Part shown: positions 46,016 through 58,445 of the stretch, one piece after another
How positions within the stretch are numbered: position 1 is the stretch's first letter
Layout: every line of letters begins with the position of its first letter
Source of the DNA: Gautieria morchelliformis
Taxonomy: Eukaryota; Basidiomycota; Agaricomycetes; Gomphales; Gomphaceae
Direction of reading: 5' to 3'
NCBI GenBank assembly: GCA_015179125.1
Contig: WHVA01000044.1
Span: 62,001 to 126,000, forward strand
DNA length: 64,000 bases
The notes under the pieces: model-generated
What the model saw: the letters and a program-made list of their open reading frames with translations, nothing else
What the model was told of the DNA's origin: nothing
The model's database searches: none
Program-made: the position numbers and the translations under genes

Positions 46016-46334
46016 GATATATCCTGCGAGGGACCCCCAAAGAAATCCGTGAGCCAACAAGAGCGCTAATAAGTACGACTGATTAGATAAGACAACGCGG
46101 CAACGACAAGTGACGCGGCAAATGCAATGAGTCAATACTCTAAAGTCTTCCTGACTTCGCCTTCCAGCGCGGATTCAGTTATTGAACGTGACGCGAAGTG
46201 GATCCAAGTACAGCAGAGCCACGATCTGCCAGCGATCGTAGGACGCTATATAAAACAGTGGATAGTCCGATATACAGGTATACACGACACAGACGCAAAA
46301 TGAGGTACTCAAGCCGGCCCTTCAGAGGATGCGC

Positions 46335-48343
46335 CTAATTGCCCTCCCTGATGGCCTTCTCGATGGCTGCACCAAGGCCTTGTGTGTTTCCTTGGCCCCC
46401 GAGGTCAGGTGTAATCTCAGAGGCATCCGCACGGCCCAGCACAATCTCAATTGCGCTAAGCATGTCATTTGCTGCCTCGGTCTCTCCAAGATGCAGAAGC
46501 ATCATTTGACCGGACCATATCATCTACAGAGCGATCAACGACGAAACTCGCTAAAATATTTTTAGGACTTACGCCAACGGGATTGGCAATATTCATCCCA
46601 TAGATATCGGGTGCGGAGCCGTGCACCTGCAAAAAAAAAAAACGTATAAATGTAATTAGGTGAGGAAGAAGAACATATAACGTACTGGCTCAAACAGGGA
46701 AGGCCATTCCCCTGTGGGGTTAATGTTGCCTGAAGGTGCAATTCCAATGGTTCCAGTAACTGCCGGGCCCAAATCCTGCGAGGTGTCAGGGACCTCACAC
46801 GCGCTGCACGCGAGGTTTAGGGGGCATGCGAACGTACCGACAGAATATCTCCAAACAAGTTGCTGTGCACGAAAACGGACGCGTGATATATCAAATGAAA
46901 GAGTAAACGTGAGCGCCTTACCTGCCTACGACAACGTCGAAGCTATTCGTTAAAAGTGAGTTAATCTGCCAATCACTAATTCAACACAGTGTCTCACCTT
47001 TGTGGTCGAGCCACAAAATGTGCACAAAGGATGTCGATCTGAAAAGCGTATAGCATGTCCACTCAGGCTATTCGATTGCATAGGATTTTTCGTGGAACTC
47101 ACGTGATACTTTTCAACCTTGACATCTGTGAACTCCTTGGCCTTTTCAGTAACCCGCTCGTCCCAGTAGGGCATGGTGATTGAAATTCCTAAATATTTCA
47201 ACAGTGAGGACCACTTGAGCGCCGAAACGGCCCGATAACAGACCATTGCTCTTAGCTAGGCAAGAAATAAAGAATTAGAAGATGCGGTGAAACATTCCTC
47301 AGTAACGTAGAATCTGCGTATAACTCCTGAACCCACTGGCGCTAGTCAACAGTTTTCTCGGTCTGCTTTGGGCTAGTTTAAAAGCGAAGTCGAGGATACG
47401 ATCGACACCAACACGGGACATTATGGTTTCTTGTGTGACAAACTCGCGGCTTGTTCCAGAAAACATGCTAGCATCAATAATCAGGTCATTTCAGGAGTGC
47501 ATTAAGTAGGTATGTAGAGCTCTGGCTTACCGACCGCCAACCTCAGAGTATTCTCCTGCGTCGTCACAGTGAGACACCACTTCCCAGGGATACTGTTTGT
47601 AAATACTCATTTACCCTCAGTGTTCTCACGAACAACCCAGAAGTCACTGGCAACCTCAGTAGTCAGTACCTTTCATTCTTCGATGCATATAGGAAGTCGG
47701 TTCTCACATTTTATCACTACCCGGATTTCTCAATGCAAGTGGGCTAGTGACACCCGGAATGAGACGAACAGGCCTCAAATTGACGTATTGGTCAAATTGA
47801 CGACGGAACTGCAAAGTGAAGAAAACTGGCGTCAGCTTAGGATATTAGATACTTCGATGTCGGGACTATAAAGATATCATATCATGCATTTCTTGGTCAT
47901 ACCTGAAGCAGGCTCCCCCACAGCGTGATGTGATCCTACCAGACGTAAATTGTCAGGGAAAGAGCGGACATTGGCTATTGAGTCATGCCTGAGGCTCACC
48001 GGAGCTCTTCTCGGATCTCCCACAGCCCCAAAGTATATAGCATCGAAGGGCTTCAGAATCTCGACCCAGTTCTTTGGCAACATCTCGCTATGTTTTTCAT
48101 AATAGTCGCAGGATGCAAAATCGAAATGCTGGAAGTCCCAGTTGAATCCGTGCTTTTCAGCAGCAGCCACGAGACAGCGCAGACCTTCAGGCATCACTGA
48201 CGAATTGAAACATGGTGAGAGATCCCGACATGCCCATGCCAGGCGCGAGAGTTATAGTGCGAGTCAACTTGGACATTACCTTCCCTTCCAATGCCATCCC
48301 CTGCGATCACAGCAACTCGATATGTTTTCCCAGACCCTGGCAT
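46335..48343 (-). CDS. Tartrate/D-malate-type NAD-dependent decarboxylating dehydrogenase
   Basis: Member of the isocitrate/isopropylmalate dehydrogenase superfamily, closest in motifs to tartrate dehydrogenase/decarboxylase (TtuC/DmlA-like), which oxidises tartrate or D-malate with NAD and a divalent metal. Exons from ATG 48343 read KTYRVAVIAGDGIGRE, FDAIYFGAVGDPRRAP, DHITLWGSLLQ, FDQYVNLRPVRLIPGV, FWVVRENTEGEYSEVGG, SITMPYWDERVTEKAKEF, NLFGDILS and a last exon with QMMLLHLGETEAANDMLSAI and ITPDLGGQGNTQGLG, ending TAG at 46335. VRENTEGEY and the RPVRL arginines are substrate and metal-site signatures. Joints are GT-AG. An upstream in-frame ATG at 48391 would extend the protein by 16 residues. 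Confidence 0.87.
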
Positions 48344-48399
48344 GTTGAAATGTGAGAGAGTCAATTCCAGCGAGAAGACGGAATGGCCCAAGAATTTAA

Positions 48400-50330
48400 G
48401 TCTGCTATTTCTGTAAAGAAATACTCATCCATGTGAGTGAATTGGTGACGCAACGTGACATTGTACGTCCGGACCGCCCGCCGGACCGTTTCATAGTATG
48501 CATACTCAGCATGTGATTCTCTTTCGATCTACTTCGATATGCTTGTGCAAGGTCTTTCCTCCCGCTGATGGGTCTCCGACATTATACTTCAAGAATCAAG
48601 TGTATGATTATTATCATACTATTGCATCTGCATGGGAGAGGCCTCTCTCTGTAGACCCGTGCTACAGTATAGGTACGTACAGTATGACCAGTTCTTGCAG
48701 TTCTCCATGGTTTTACCGTGAAGGCCTTTCAAGAACTCGGCCATTAAATATTAATGGACGGCGTGTTGGGGACTGAATAGTAGATACATACAGAATCTAT
48801 CTCTCTCAGCCAAATGCTCATCCTCTTCAAGTTCTCCTCGGGTGGTAGCCTCTTATGTGACTTTCGCCCTGCGCGGGAGGCAGACCAGTCGATTAATCTC
48901 TGCCACTGGCATACCTTCGCCCACGAGCTCTTCGCCTTTGATAAACTCGTCAGGGTTCATAAGTACTTCCGTTCACACTCCGTCTGTCCATGGACTTGGA
49001 TCGTTAATTGCGGTTTAAACACAGCTAATCAGCAAGGGACCTTCCAGCATGCGCTCAGCTCGTACCTCGCCTTCATGAACCGTCCCCGGTGTGCTGCGCA
49101 TTGAGGAAACGATGTTTCTCGCAAGGTTACGGGTTCTCGTCAAGCCGCCCACGGCTATCGTGGGCGGCGTTGATGAGGACTCTGCTCGTTAGCTTGCGAG
49201 TCGCATTGTTCCCTCGAGCGCAGCACACCGAGACCCATCCGCTCCGGAGGCGCCCCCGCACTCGCACTCCGGCAATCACAACGACAAGATTCAGGCAGCG
49301 GGTCGCTGGTCGTCAGACGCATTTCAAGCGCATATCCACAAAAACCCCTTCCTGCTTCAAGCTCGCATTTGGGGCAAGGCTGTCCTTGATCACACCCCTT
49401 GATGCCCATGCCGTCCACATCGCTGCTAGCACGCTCATACTTTTTTTCTACTTCTCTTTTATTCAACAATACAACCCTTACAGCACTCTTACGGTGCTCC
49501 GGCGTCAGTTGTCAAAGTCGCGACACTTTCCCCGGAGACGCCACGACGTTTGCAGCCTACTGCGCAGCACTTCACCCTAGGAGATTAGTTGCGGTTTAAA
49601 TCTTTCGATTTTCACGCAGCTAATCAGCGTGTCTCGCCGCCTCCTAACCGTCTCACCCTGTCTGTATACACACCGGGTGCGACACCCAAGGGCATCGTAC
49701 CAGAGCTGCTGACATCCAGACATAAAACTCGTTACGCAAGACGATCGGTGGTATCAATGATTTCGACGCGAAGAAGTTGTAGGTGTTGAAATAATACTAG
49801 TGACTGCAAACGTCGTGGCATCTCTGTGGAAGAGCGTCCGACGCGACTTTGATAACTGATGCCTGATGCCGAAGCACCGTGTATCATGATGTACGTAATA
49901 TACAAAAGTAGTAGGGATGGGAGACAGGGAGGGTAGGGTGAAACGCTTGAGAAATACAACGGGATTATGTTACTTACTGTACCCCCTCCAATTGCCGTCG
50001 CCCAGCCGCCTGTCTGAGATATTTCTGCCATCTGGTGGATATTCGCCAGCAATATCATGCTGGTGCGTGCAGTGCTCTTAGTATGATATCGGTAGTTGTG
50101 CCACATAAGAGACCTTCATGGCATGACTGAGCTGTAATAGACAGGGAGTCATGAAGATCTCAAACAACGGTTGGCCCATTTATACTATCTCATTCCGAGT
50201 TACTACTATGTATTACAGCGCATAACGCCAGTCTCCTGGCAAACATGACCCATGTAAAGTTCACGGGTGCACGTCACCTGGATCACTGTCTTCCGGAAAT
50301 ACTGTACAAAATTTATCGATGGAATGCCAG
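48400..50330. other. Intergenic with a direct repeat
   Basis: No supported gene. GCGGTTTAAA followed by CAGCTAATCAGC occurs near 49010-49033 and again near 49592-49626, framing about 0.56 kb of C-rich sequence, so an old insertion or duplication is possible. Frames inside it carry no motif that I recognise. Confidence 0.45.
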
Positions 50331-50334
50331 CTCA

Positions 50335-50734
50335 TCAATTCCAGCAATAGTAGTGAACCCCGCCAATACCCCAGCCCGCGCAGCACGTCTCAATGTAATC
50401 GAAAACATCGGAGGTGAGCGGCCCATACACTACACACTGGCAGTTGTAGCAAAGTCAGTTACAGTCATGAACGTCGAATAAGACGTCTAATGTCGGAATT
50501 GCTACTGACCTGATTGTTGGGGCCAGGGTATAGGTCAAGGGGTGGACAGCAGTTTTCAGTGGCTTGGTTGTTTTGAATGCCGTTGGGTCCATCTTGGCAT
50601 TTGCAATTCATTTCAGCGCGTGCCCTGACAGGATGAAGGTTATGTCGGCGATTGCGGTGGTAGTATGCAGTAGGGATTACTGCTCACCCAATAGCGACGG
50701 AAGCGATGATTAGGGTGTACTTGAAGAAACGCAT
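50335..50734 (-). CDS. Small secreted cysteine-rich protein (87 aa)
   Basis: Three exons, 50734-50688, 50624-50510 and 50436-50335, joined in phase by GT-AG introns. The N-terminus MRFFKYTLIIASVAIG followed by ARAE is a classic signal peptide with an AxA cleavage site. The mature chain of about 67 residues has eight cysteines in the order C-C-CC-C-CC-C (MNCKCQ, NCCPP, QCVVY, ETCCAG, YYCWN). Two CC doublets recall hydrophobins, but the spacing and the lack of long hydrophobic loops do not fit class I or II. Small secreted proteins of this layout are common in Agaricomycetes and some act in host or substrate interaction; no specific function can be given. Confidence 0.8.
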
Positions 50735-51415
50735 AGTTTACTTGGTTATCTAATAGCGAGAGATGGATCAGTGTATGCAAGAGAACGGAGGTTGGAGCTA
50801 TAACAGACTCACCGTAAGTACTAGTCGAGGGCGGGGTTCACGAGCACCGGTGAGTGGTCCCTGAAATGAGTGGTTGTGTAGCATCTAATAGCCTGGAGGG
50901 CTTTATATACTGTGCTGAGTCTCCAGGGGAAGTGGACGCTCGGGTGGAGTTTGCAAGATAATGCAGTAGATCTGAGGGCATTCTGCATCACACTTTGGAT
51001 AGCTCGTGCGAATTCGCGAAGGTATGGGGGCTGGTAGTTCGCCGGTAGTGCATGCAGATCATGGGGGGCGAAAAGGTTCACATACTCGCATATGTCGGCC
51101 ACTGAGATCTACTGCATCTCAGTCATACTGTGCGTGAAGATACCAAACTCAGTGGCATGCCTGTGTCTATCTATACTTTGCATGCCAGCGCGTGCAGTTC
51201 CCATTGGCTGTCTCTTTCTGCATTCTGCAGTTGTCTCTTTCTCACACGCCCTCGCATCCGCATTCTGCAGTCGTCACCAGGTTTTGCGTTGTGCTTTCGT
51301 TTCCGGAGTGCATATAGCGGCCACACGGCCGATCTCCGAGATGACCTAGGGTACTAGAGACCCCAGGGAGCACCAGACCTGCAGATATATATCCAGCAAC
51401 GCCGGGATATGATAT

Positions 51416-52266
51416 ATGCTCACTGTCATCGACGATGGTGAGCATAAATTGTGTAAAATGATCTGTAACCCCTATATTTGGATTTTGTTATGGATTTTTG
51501 TAAACAACTTGTTTCGTCTGGCGCATGAAGACGACCGACCATTCACGACCGACCGAGCCGGGGCGTTCAGGTCGGCACGCTAAAGCCTCGTTCGTGCATT
51601 CTATATAGTAAGAGCACCTGGTGGGATGAAAGCCATCCATGGCTAACCTAGCCAACCGACCATTTTGCTACTTGATTTCAATGACGTTGACCACTAGTAG
51701 TGCTCCGGGGGCCTGCTAGCTGCTGACTACACAGCTCCGGGCCAACAAGCACGGGAGATCCCTATCGGTATCTAGCCAGTCATAACAATCGACTGGTCAC
51801 TGCGCTTCCGCAGACGCATTGCTTGTAGCTCGCGTTGCGTCACGTGATGCAGTCACTTACGTAACCTGTCTGAGTTCGAAGGAAGAACTATACAGTCACT
51901 TCTTCCTCCGAACTCAGATACTGCGTGTAATTGCTTTCTGCAGTCGTCGCTCAATTTTCCACAACACACGTCTTGCACATGCATCATGATTTGACGCACG
52001 CTGTGTGGATTTTTCATTTCTGTGGTATGCTGACGCCTCCAATTCTTATGACATGCACTTGGCCAGTACTCGGATCCAGAACCCCAGATCCAATGCTGAC
52101 CGCTGCCGCTGCAGATTTTCTCAGCTCTCCACACTTTGCGATGGACCCTTACTCGCCGTTCATCGTGTCCCGAGGTGTGCACAATGACATGAACGACATG
52201 TTTGGCATGTCGTTCACATCGTTCTGCATCTCGGGGCACGATGAACAGCGAGTCTGGGTGCATTGC
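51416..52266. repeat. Second palindrome cluster
   Basis: Three inverted repeats within 850 bp. They are 51416-51445 (ATGCTCAC.../...GTGAGCAT), 51869-51918 (arms about 19 bp, TCTGAGTTCGAAGGAAGAA versus TTCTTCCTCCGAACTCAGA) and 52135-52266 (arms about 60 bp with a TTTGG loop, ATGAACGACATG / CATGTCGTTCA at the centre). Opposing frames on the two strands here are mirror images caused by the palindrome, not genes. 50735-51415 and 52267-53003 hold nothing I can name. Confidence 0.8.
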
Positions 52267-53003
52267 ATTGTGCTTGAAGCTTGAAGCTTCAACGTTGAAC
52301 TTTGTAGGCTCAAGCTAGCCCCTCTTTATCCTAATCTAGAATGGGAATGGCTGGAGGAGGTAGAAGCGAATGTTTCCTCCATGTTTGAAACAACGTCATC
52401 AGGAGCCTGGGGTTTGACCATAAAAGCAATCCATTATACCACCCGAATGTGTGACCATGAGTTTAAATAACGGGTGTGTCGCATTCTGCAAGTACAACTG
52501 TGATACAGATTCAGACGAAAAAGGGGGAATCGAATATTGCGCAACCAAATGCTTTACGTACATGTGTGGCATCTCTCGCAGGCGTGGCTCAATTGGTCTC
52601 GCTGCACATATTTTGTCATATATCAGACAGAGTGCCATATTTCACAAGAAATTTGTTCAATAACCATGGAGAGACCGTCAACATTGGTATGATTCTTTTA
52701 ACTTAGCTCCGGCATGCAAGCACCAGGCAGCAAATGGTTCTGACATACTCACTGTTATTCGAATCGAATCTGGGCGTGTTCGAGCGAACATGCACGCTGG
52801 GTATATAATGCACAGCCTTCGATTGAGTGAGAGCCAAAAGAAAACGGCTCCCAGATATATCTACTCTCTAATCAGGCCTTTATTTAGTTTAGTTTATCGA
52901 GTGAGGATATGGAGAATGCTGGACTATCCAGCGTCGCATGTTCTATCACGCCTGATCTGCGGAGATACGTTTCACCTCCAAGACAAAACAAACGACCCCT
53001 GGT

Positions 53004-54384
53004 TCAATATGAAATCAGACCTCGTAATGGACAACGGACAGCTGCAAGTTCACCTCCGGTAGGCAGCTCCCGAGGTGGTGCGTCTATGACCGCCAATAGG
53101 GCTCTAATAGCGCCTCCGTGGGCTGTGATGGATATATCTTCACATTGTGTATAAGCAAGTAACAAGCGAACAGCAGGACCCTACGTACAGGTAGCATCGT
53201 CCTCATTGAATATATCATCTAACGCTTGGCGTAGTCTAACAGCCAATTCGCCTTCAGTCTCTCTATGGTCTGCCGTCCATAACTCGTCCTCCTCCGTGAA
53301 GTTTGCCTCTATGTCAAATTGCGGGAACGCATTCGCAATATGAGACCGCGGGCTGCGTCTGTCGCACGTGTGCACGCCATTCACTTCCCGCAGTTTCTAG
53401 GACTAACATAAGCTTCCGTATTCTGGGCATCGTATTGCGAACAATTGAGACGTACTTCCTTGATGAGGGGCCGCTTCTGACCTTTCGCATAATTTCCCGA
53501 GTTCATTAAAAGACCATCAAAAGTGATCAATGCCGTATGCAGAGCTCGTGTGAAAGGGCTGCTATATAAGCTCTGTGGTAGAGGCATATCGTGTTTAATC
53601 TCTGTATTCCATGCGCTATTAACGGCTTGTGCTTGTTGGATACCCAGCTCAGTGAGCTTAGGGTCAGCTGAAAAGTATCAGTCTGCACTGAGCTTAAAGT
53701 ACGGAACGGAAATTGAAACGTACGGCCCCAGGTCATGTTCTTGTCTCCATTCAGCTTAGCCCAGTGCCTGCCAAATTTCTGACGTTAGAAGAGCGACATT
53801 GACCAACCAAGTAAAGCTTTGACCTGTTCCACTCCTGGAGAAAGGGCAAGGATTATCTGTCGGTAGTGCGTACAATAAGAGGAATGGGCCTACATGGCTC
53901 CCATACAGGGTCTCAGCAACATTGTCTATCAAATTTATTTCATTTTCGAACAAGGTTGATCAGCCGGAGTACGTACGAAATCCTTGGCCATGTCTTCCTA
54001 GATATAGGACCCTATATGTAGTCTCATTGGGAGCTGTCTTGTTCAAGTCCATGATTTTGGCTTTGAACACATTCCAGCGTGCAGGAGATGAGTCGATGAG
54101 GCCAAATCTAGGCGGGACCTACATATATCAATATATATCAATGTGCTGATCTTGTCATTCCTTCCGAAATGCTGACTTGTTTTATTTCTGTTCCACCTTT
54201 ATCGTAGTCATCAAAGAAATAATTTGGAACAATCTGGATCGGGGAAGTGAGCCATTCTGACCAACTCCACTAGTAGAGCTGAGTGGGTTACCCTGTAGGT
54301 AAATGCATCGTCGCCCTGAGACGAGTTAAGGCATCAGACTTGCACACGACAACTGAAGACAGCCTGAGTAGAATTTACCGGCAT
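53004..54384 (-). CDS. Histidine phosphatase (phosphoglycerate-mutase-like)
   Basis: Phosphohydrolase of the histidine-phosphatase branch 1 found in many fungi, probably cytosolic, substrate unknown. The first exon may be only two codons (ATG 54384), joined to GDDAFTYR. Then WSEWLTSPIQIVPNYFFDDY, RFGLIDSSPARWNVFKAKIM, and the phosphate-pocket motif YLGRHGQGF with the catalytic His. Next are LNGDKNMTWG, SSPFTRALHTALITFDGLL (second-arginine region), VNGVHTCDRRSPRSHI, and the C-terminal catalytic segment ISITAHGGAIRALLAVI assembled across an intron after EDDAT. The frame ends LRGLISY at TGA 53004. About eight short introns; some internal joints (53.7-53.95 kb) are not fully resolved, but all family motifs are present. 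Confidence 0.82.
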
Positions 54385-54642
54385 GGTAAGTAGTATGATA
54401 TCTATATTAGACGCTTGGCAAATTAATTTTAGGTGTCACCACGTGGACTTCTGGCGCGCGGAGATTTCGCTGTTTAGCCCGAAGCAACGACCGCCTTCAT
54501 GATCCTTCCCTGGCCCGCCTTTGTGAGTCACCGCCCCTTCATTCCTGCCAGCCGCCGTGCCCGGCGAAGACGTGCGGAAGGCCTTCCGCCATCCGGCCCC
54601 CTGGCTCCTTCGGACATAGTACCTGGACGGGTCAACACACTC

Positions 54643-55834
54643 TCCCTGCTTAGTGTTCTGCAAAGCCCGGCTTCAGCCGCGGCCTAAGCCGGAGCCGAGC
54701 CCCCAAAAGCCGGGCCGGGCCGGGCCAAAGCCGTCCTGAGGATCTAGGGCCCGGCTTGAGTTTTGAGAGCCCGAGCCGAGCCCTGAAGCCGCGGCTCTTG
54801 GGCGCTTACCCGGTATGCACTGTTTGGTTTGGGTGGCAAGCGGCACTCAGGTAGCTAATTTGAGTATCCTGTACTGTATTGGTTGAGTTTGAAAATTTTT
54901 TCTGTCTGCTGCTCACCGCCATGCCCTTGCCCTATATCCAGGACCCCAGCGATGAGGACGAGGTTCAGCGGCTCCCTATCAAGAGTGCCCGTTCGGGCCG
55001 AACGCTAAAGCCAAGCGCCGCACTGAAGGATCCGGATAATGTGGCTAATGTTCTCGGTCAACGAAAGCATGCCAAGGTCGTGACTAAGGTGGTAGAAACT
55101 ACTGACCAACATAAAAATAAAAAACAAGACTATCGTTGAGCCTGCCCTGGTGATCGAGCCAAATGCAAGGACCATTGCCAAGCCTACTGATTTCAGTAGT
55201 ACTGAAATGGTTATGAATAAGGAATCTGGCGGCATTACTGGTGAGTCATATCTTTGTATAGAATATTGTCTATCTATTTATCTAAGATTCAGGTACTCAT
55301 AGCAAGGCTACACCGGGGACTTCAGCCATACAAGATAAGATAGTCCAGGGAGCTCCGGCTCGCTCTGACGGCTGGCTCAAGGATCTAGATGGTGTAGAGG
55401 GCTTACCTGACACAGTGATCAAGTCCAAAGGTCGTACTTTGGATACACGATTTTTTTTCGATAATCTACATGTTGAGGAAGGTAAAAAAATGATTGACTG
55501 CAAATTGGCCATGGACAAAGGTCCGGAGGTGCCTCAGACACCGGGAGAGGTCATTTACCTCTCCTGTGACTGTGAGCTTGTGGAGGGGGAGAGCGAAGTC
55601 GATATAGAATACAACTAGCTAGTTAAAAGTACATGAAATTTCCACTTCGGCATTGCATCCCCTCGGTCAATATTTCCCACTGAAGAGCCCCGGCTTAAGC
55701 CGGGCCAAGCCCGAGCTGAGCCTGAGCCGGCACTCAGGGCCCGGCCCTGAATTCTGTAAGCCCGAGCCGGCCTGAGCCGAGCCGAAGCCGGGGCTTTTGA
55801 GCTGAGCTGGGCTTTGCAGAACACTATCCCTGCT
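54643..55834. mobile_element. Non-autonomous hAT element (54651-55826) with 8-bp TSD
   Basis: Perfect target-site duplication TCCCTGCT at 54643-54650 and 55827-55834. The element begins TAGTGTTCTGCAAAGCCCGG and ends with the inverse, AGCCCAGCTCA on the opposite strand reading into TAGTGTTCTGCAAAGCCCAG. Both ends are followed by GC-rich subterminal repeats of AGCCGAGCC/GGGCTT motifs. Length is 1176 bp. It has no transposase catalytic region but does carry a short spliced coding region on the plus strand. Confidence 0.92.
54879..55618 (+). pseudogene. Spliced coding remnant inside the hAT element
   Basis: Reading starts MVEFENFF or at the internal MPLPYIQDPSDEDEVQRL, a charged, disordered-looking sequence. 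After QHKNK the frame must shift in an A-rich run (about 55111-55125) to continue as TIVEPALVIEPNARTIAKPT. A canonical intron GTGAGT...TTCAG (55241-55292) then joins in frame to THSKATPGTSAIQDK and DTRFFFDNLHVEEGKKMIDC, ending EVDIEYN and stop. The product could be an N-terminal piece of a hAT transposase (before the BED finger) or a captured host fragment. I recognise no domain. Confidence 0.45.
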
Positions 55835-56479
55835 CCTGGCTTTTGTTGCTGTGGCGTAACTAGAAACGGGAATAAGTGGGAGAGGGGGACGAACACGCGT
55901 TCCTGACATGGTGGGAAGGTGCGGGCGGCAGGCGCAGCACAATGTTTACTGAGTGATGACCGGGCGCGAGTGTGGGTTGGGTGGGTCGCCTTGTGGGGCG
56001 ACACAGTAGTACTGGCGCGAGGGGGATCGACGGGTTGACAGGTTGGATACAAGGACTCTGCAGAAGAACATAAAACACTTTCACGCAATTTGGCGCGTCT
56101 TGGATGAGTTTGTGCAGTATAATGGCACGGGAGGCATGTAGTGATGCAGGGGCCGGGCTGGGCTCGGAAAGCCCAGGCTTGGGCTTGGGCTTGGGCTCAG
56201 CTTTAGCAGGCTCAGGCTCAATGAAGCCTCAAGCCCAGCCCATTAGTCAGGCTTGGGCTGGGCCAGGCTGGGCCCGGGCTTCAGCTATTAAAAAACAAAT
56301 ACGAAAAAAATATTATGATTAAGCCGTAGCATCAATATTAAATGTTTTCTGATTCATCATCACTCTTCTCAATGTCAGCAAGTGCACTTGTATTGTCCCC
56401 ATCATTGCTTCCATAAGACTCTCCCGCTTCATCCTCCAATGCCGTCTCGGTTCTGGTGCATGGCTTGGGTTTGCGGCAA

Positions 56480-57201
56480 TTAGTTCATGTCCCAACGTAC
56501 ATTTGAGGCATTGAAGAGCTTCAACGATGTCGCCCTTAAGGCGACTTCGGCGCTTGCTGCTGGTAATTCCTTGTTGGAGTTCAAGCGTGACCTATACGCA
56601 TACCAAACTCCGCTGGCGCGGTACTTGAGACGCGTATCGGAGTTCACATCCTTTTTCCTCAGTCTATCACAATCATCTGTGAGACTGAGGTAATGTGATC
56701 TCACTAGTTGCCGCTGTTTCATATGTATTGATACACCTGTACCTAGATCTAACCAGTCGGTACAGGTATACTAAGTCTATCACAATCATCTGTGAGACTG
56801 AGATCTAACCAGTCGGTACAGATTCCAATATTCCTGCAGATGAAAAGACATGTTCGCTTGACACAGAAGACACTATAATTGGAAGATAATCAGCAGCTAA
56901 TAGTGCCCATACTGGGATCCGCTGATAATTGAGCTGAAAGATGCATAATAATGATTAAATTGATATAAATTAGAACAGTGACAATTTTTACCCCCCACCA
57001 CTGGACAATTGACTGTCCAGGCACAACTTCATCCCGTGCATCTAAATACAGATTATATTCCTTGAGCCAAGGGTTTTTTGGATCTATTGCGGCAGTTGAG
57101 TGAAGAGTATTGTCCTCTGATTGGCCATTGTCACCCAGCTCTCTCAGGAGTGTAGTTATTTTTTCTCCGAGGGTCGATTGTGCTTGACCGATGAATGTCA
57201 C
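56480..57201 (-). pseudogene. hAT transposase C-terminal (dimerisation) remnant
   Basis: Exons on the minus strand read NPWLKEYNLYLDARDEVV, SIVQWWG, then across an intron (GTAAAA...TTTCAG) LNYQRIPVWALLAADYL. This runs into SSVSSEHVFSSAG, the hallmark hAT dimerisation motif. After an interruption of about 240 bp comes SKRRSRLKGDIVEALQCLKC with TLGHELIAAN, the usual C-terminal helix. The interruption holds two direct repeats (CTATCACAATCATCTGTGAG and AGATCTAACCAGTCGGTACA, each twice), and an in-frame stop follows SSAGILES unless it is spliced. Transposition would need the missing N-terminal and catalytic parts. Confidence 0.85.
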
Positions 57202-58445
57202 ATTGGCTCTGCAATGGACATGTTGATGACTTTCTCCATTGTGGTAATTTTACACTTTGGTCGACTGTTGTTGGTGATCCATGACATACGACTTCAGGCA
57301 GGAGGCAGAACGAGAGAAATAACCTTGTTTCATGTATATACAGTTGCCATCCAAATCAAGGCAAAGTTGTTCCACATAATTGCAGCAAAGCCCAGGCTTG
57401 GGCTTCCGCAAGTTAGAAGCCAGGCCCACTTGGTGGGCTCAATGCTATGGAAAGCCGGACTGACCAGCTTCATGTTTAGCCGCCGCACCACTGTGTCGGT
57501 CACAATTTATCAGCGGATGGGTTGGCATGAACCCTTAGACCCCAAAGACAGCTGTCTCAATGTCTGTGGGGAATTGAGGGATAATCATCCTGGATGGGCA
57601 GTTTTGAATGAGCCTGGTGGTGCCAGCTCAGTCTGTGGATCAGTATACAAGTGGCCATGGTAAGCATGGACACTGAAGTCAGGGGAGGGATATGAAGAAA
57701 GCATCTCGTTGAAGGCCTTCAATGAAATTGGGAAAAACTCAATTGCATGCTGCACCTCGGAGCCTGATTTAGATATGAATCACATGAACAAATACATCAT
57801 GGATTGAAAAGGCAGGTTCACGCACCGGGAAGTTTAACATTTGCCACCTGTTGTTGCAGCACACTGCGTAGGACTGCTCTATCTGGGGATTGCCATTCAG
57901 GACTGTTGGGCTTTTTGGGGCAAGGAGTACGTTCAGGAGATGTGGGCATCAATAGCTGCATTGTGACCCAGTCAATTATTGTGTAACAAACTTGGTGAAC
58001 ACTTACTGGACACTTGCGGGATGCTCCGAGGGCCTGTCTGTCAGGCTGGCACTCAACGTCTGCATGGGAGAGGGAAGAAACATCAACACTGGGCATGGGG
58101 ATCTGGGCAGGGGGCTCATTAGCACAATTAGGAGATACACAGGTACACAGCTACCAGGACTTGGTCCAAAAGGATACTGGTACGTGAGGCTAGTTCAGCG
58201 GATTGCATGACAGAGGGCAAAGCACTGGTGAGCGGATGAATGACAGGTAAGAATTCAAGGCCTCCATTGCAAAATCAATAAATGGACTTATACCTGGTGT
58301 GATGATGGAGGCTTCCCAACATTGTGTAGAATCTGGGAGAGAAGAGGGGGACTCCATGTATGTGACTCTACAATCTCAGCTGGTGGGTCTAGGAACAAAC
58401 CTGGATTGCCTCCAGGGCCCGGTGAAGTCCTGCCCTATAATACCT

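Noticed and set aside
51853..52284. Opposing frames with similar sequence on both strands, possible overlapping genes
   Set aside because: The similarity is created by the long palindrome at 52135-52266; neither frame has a family match.
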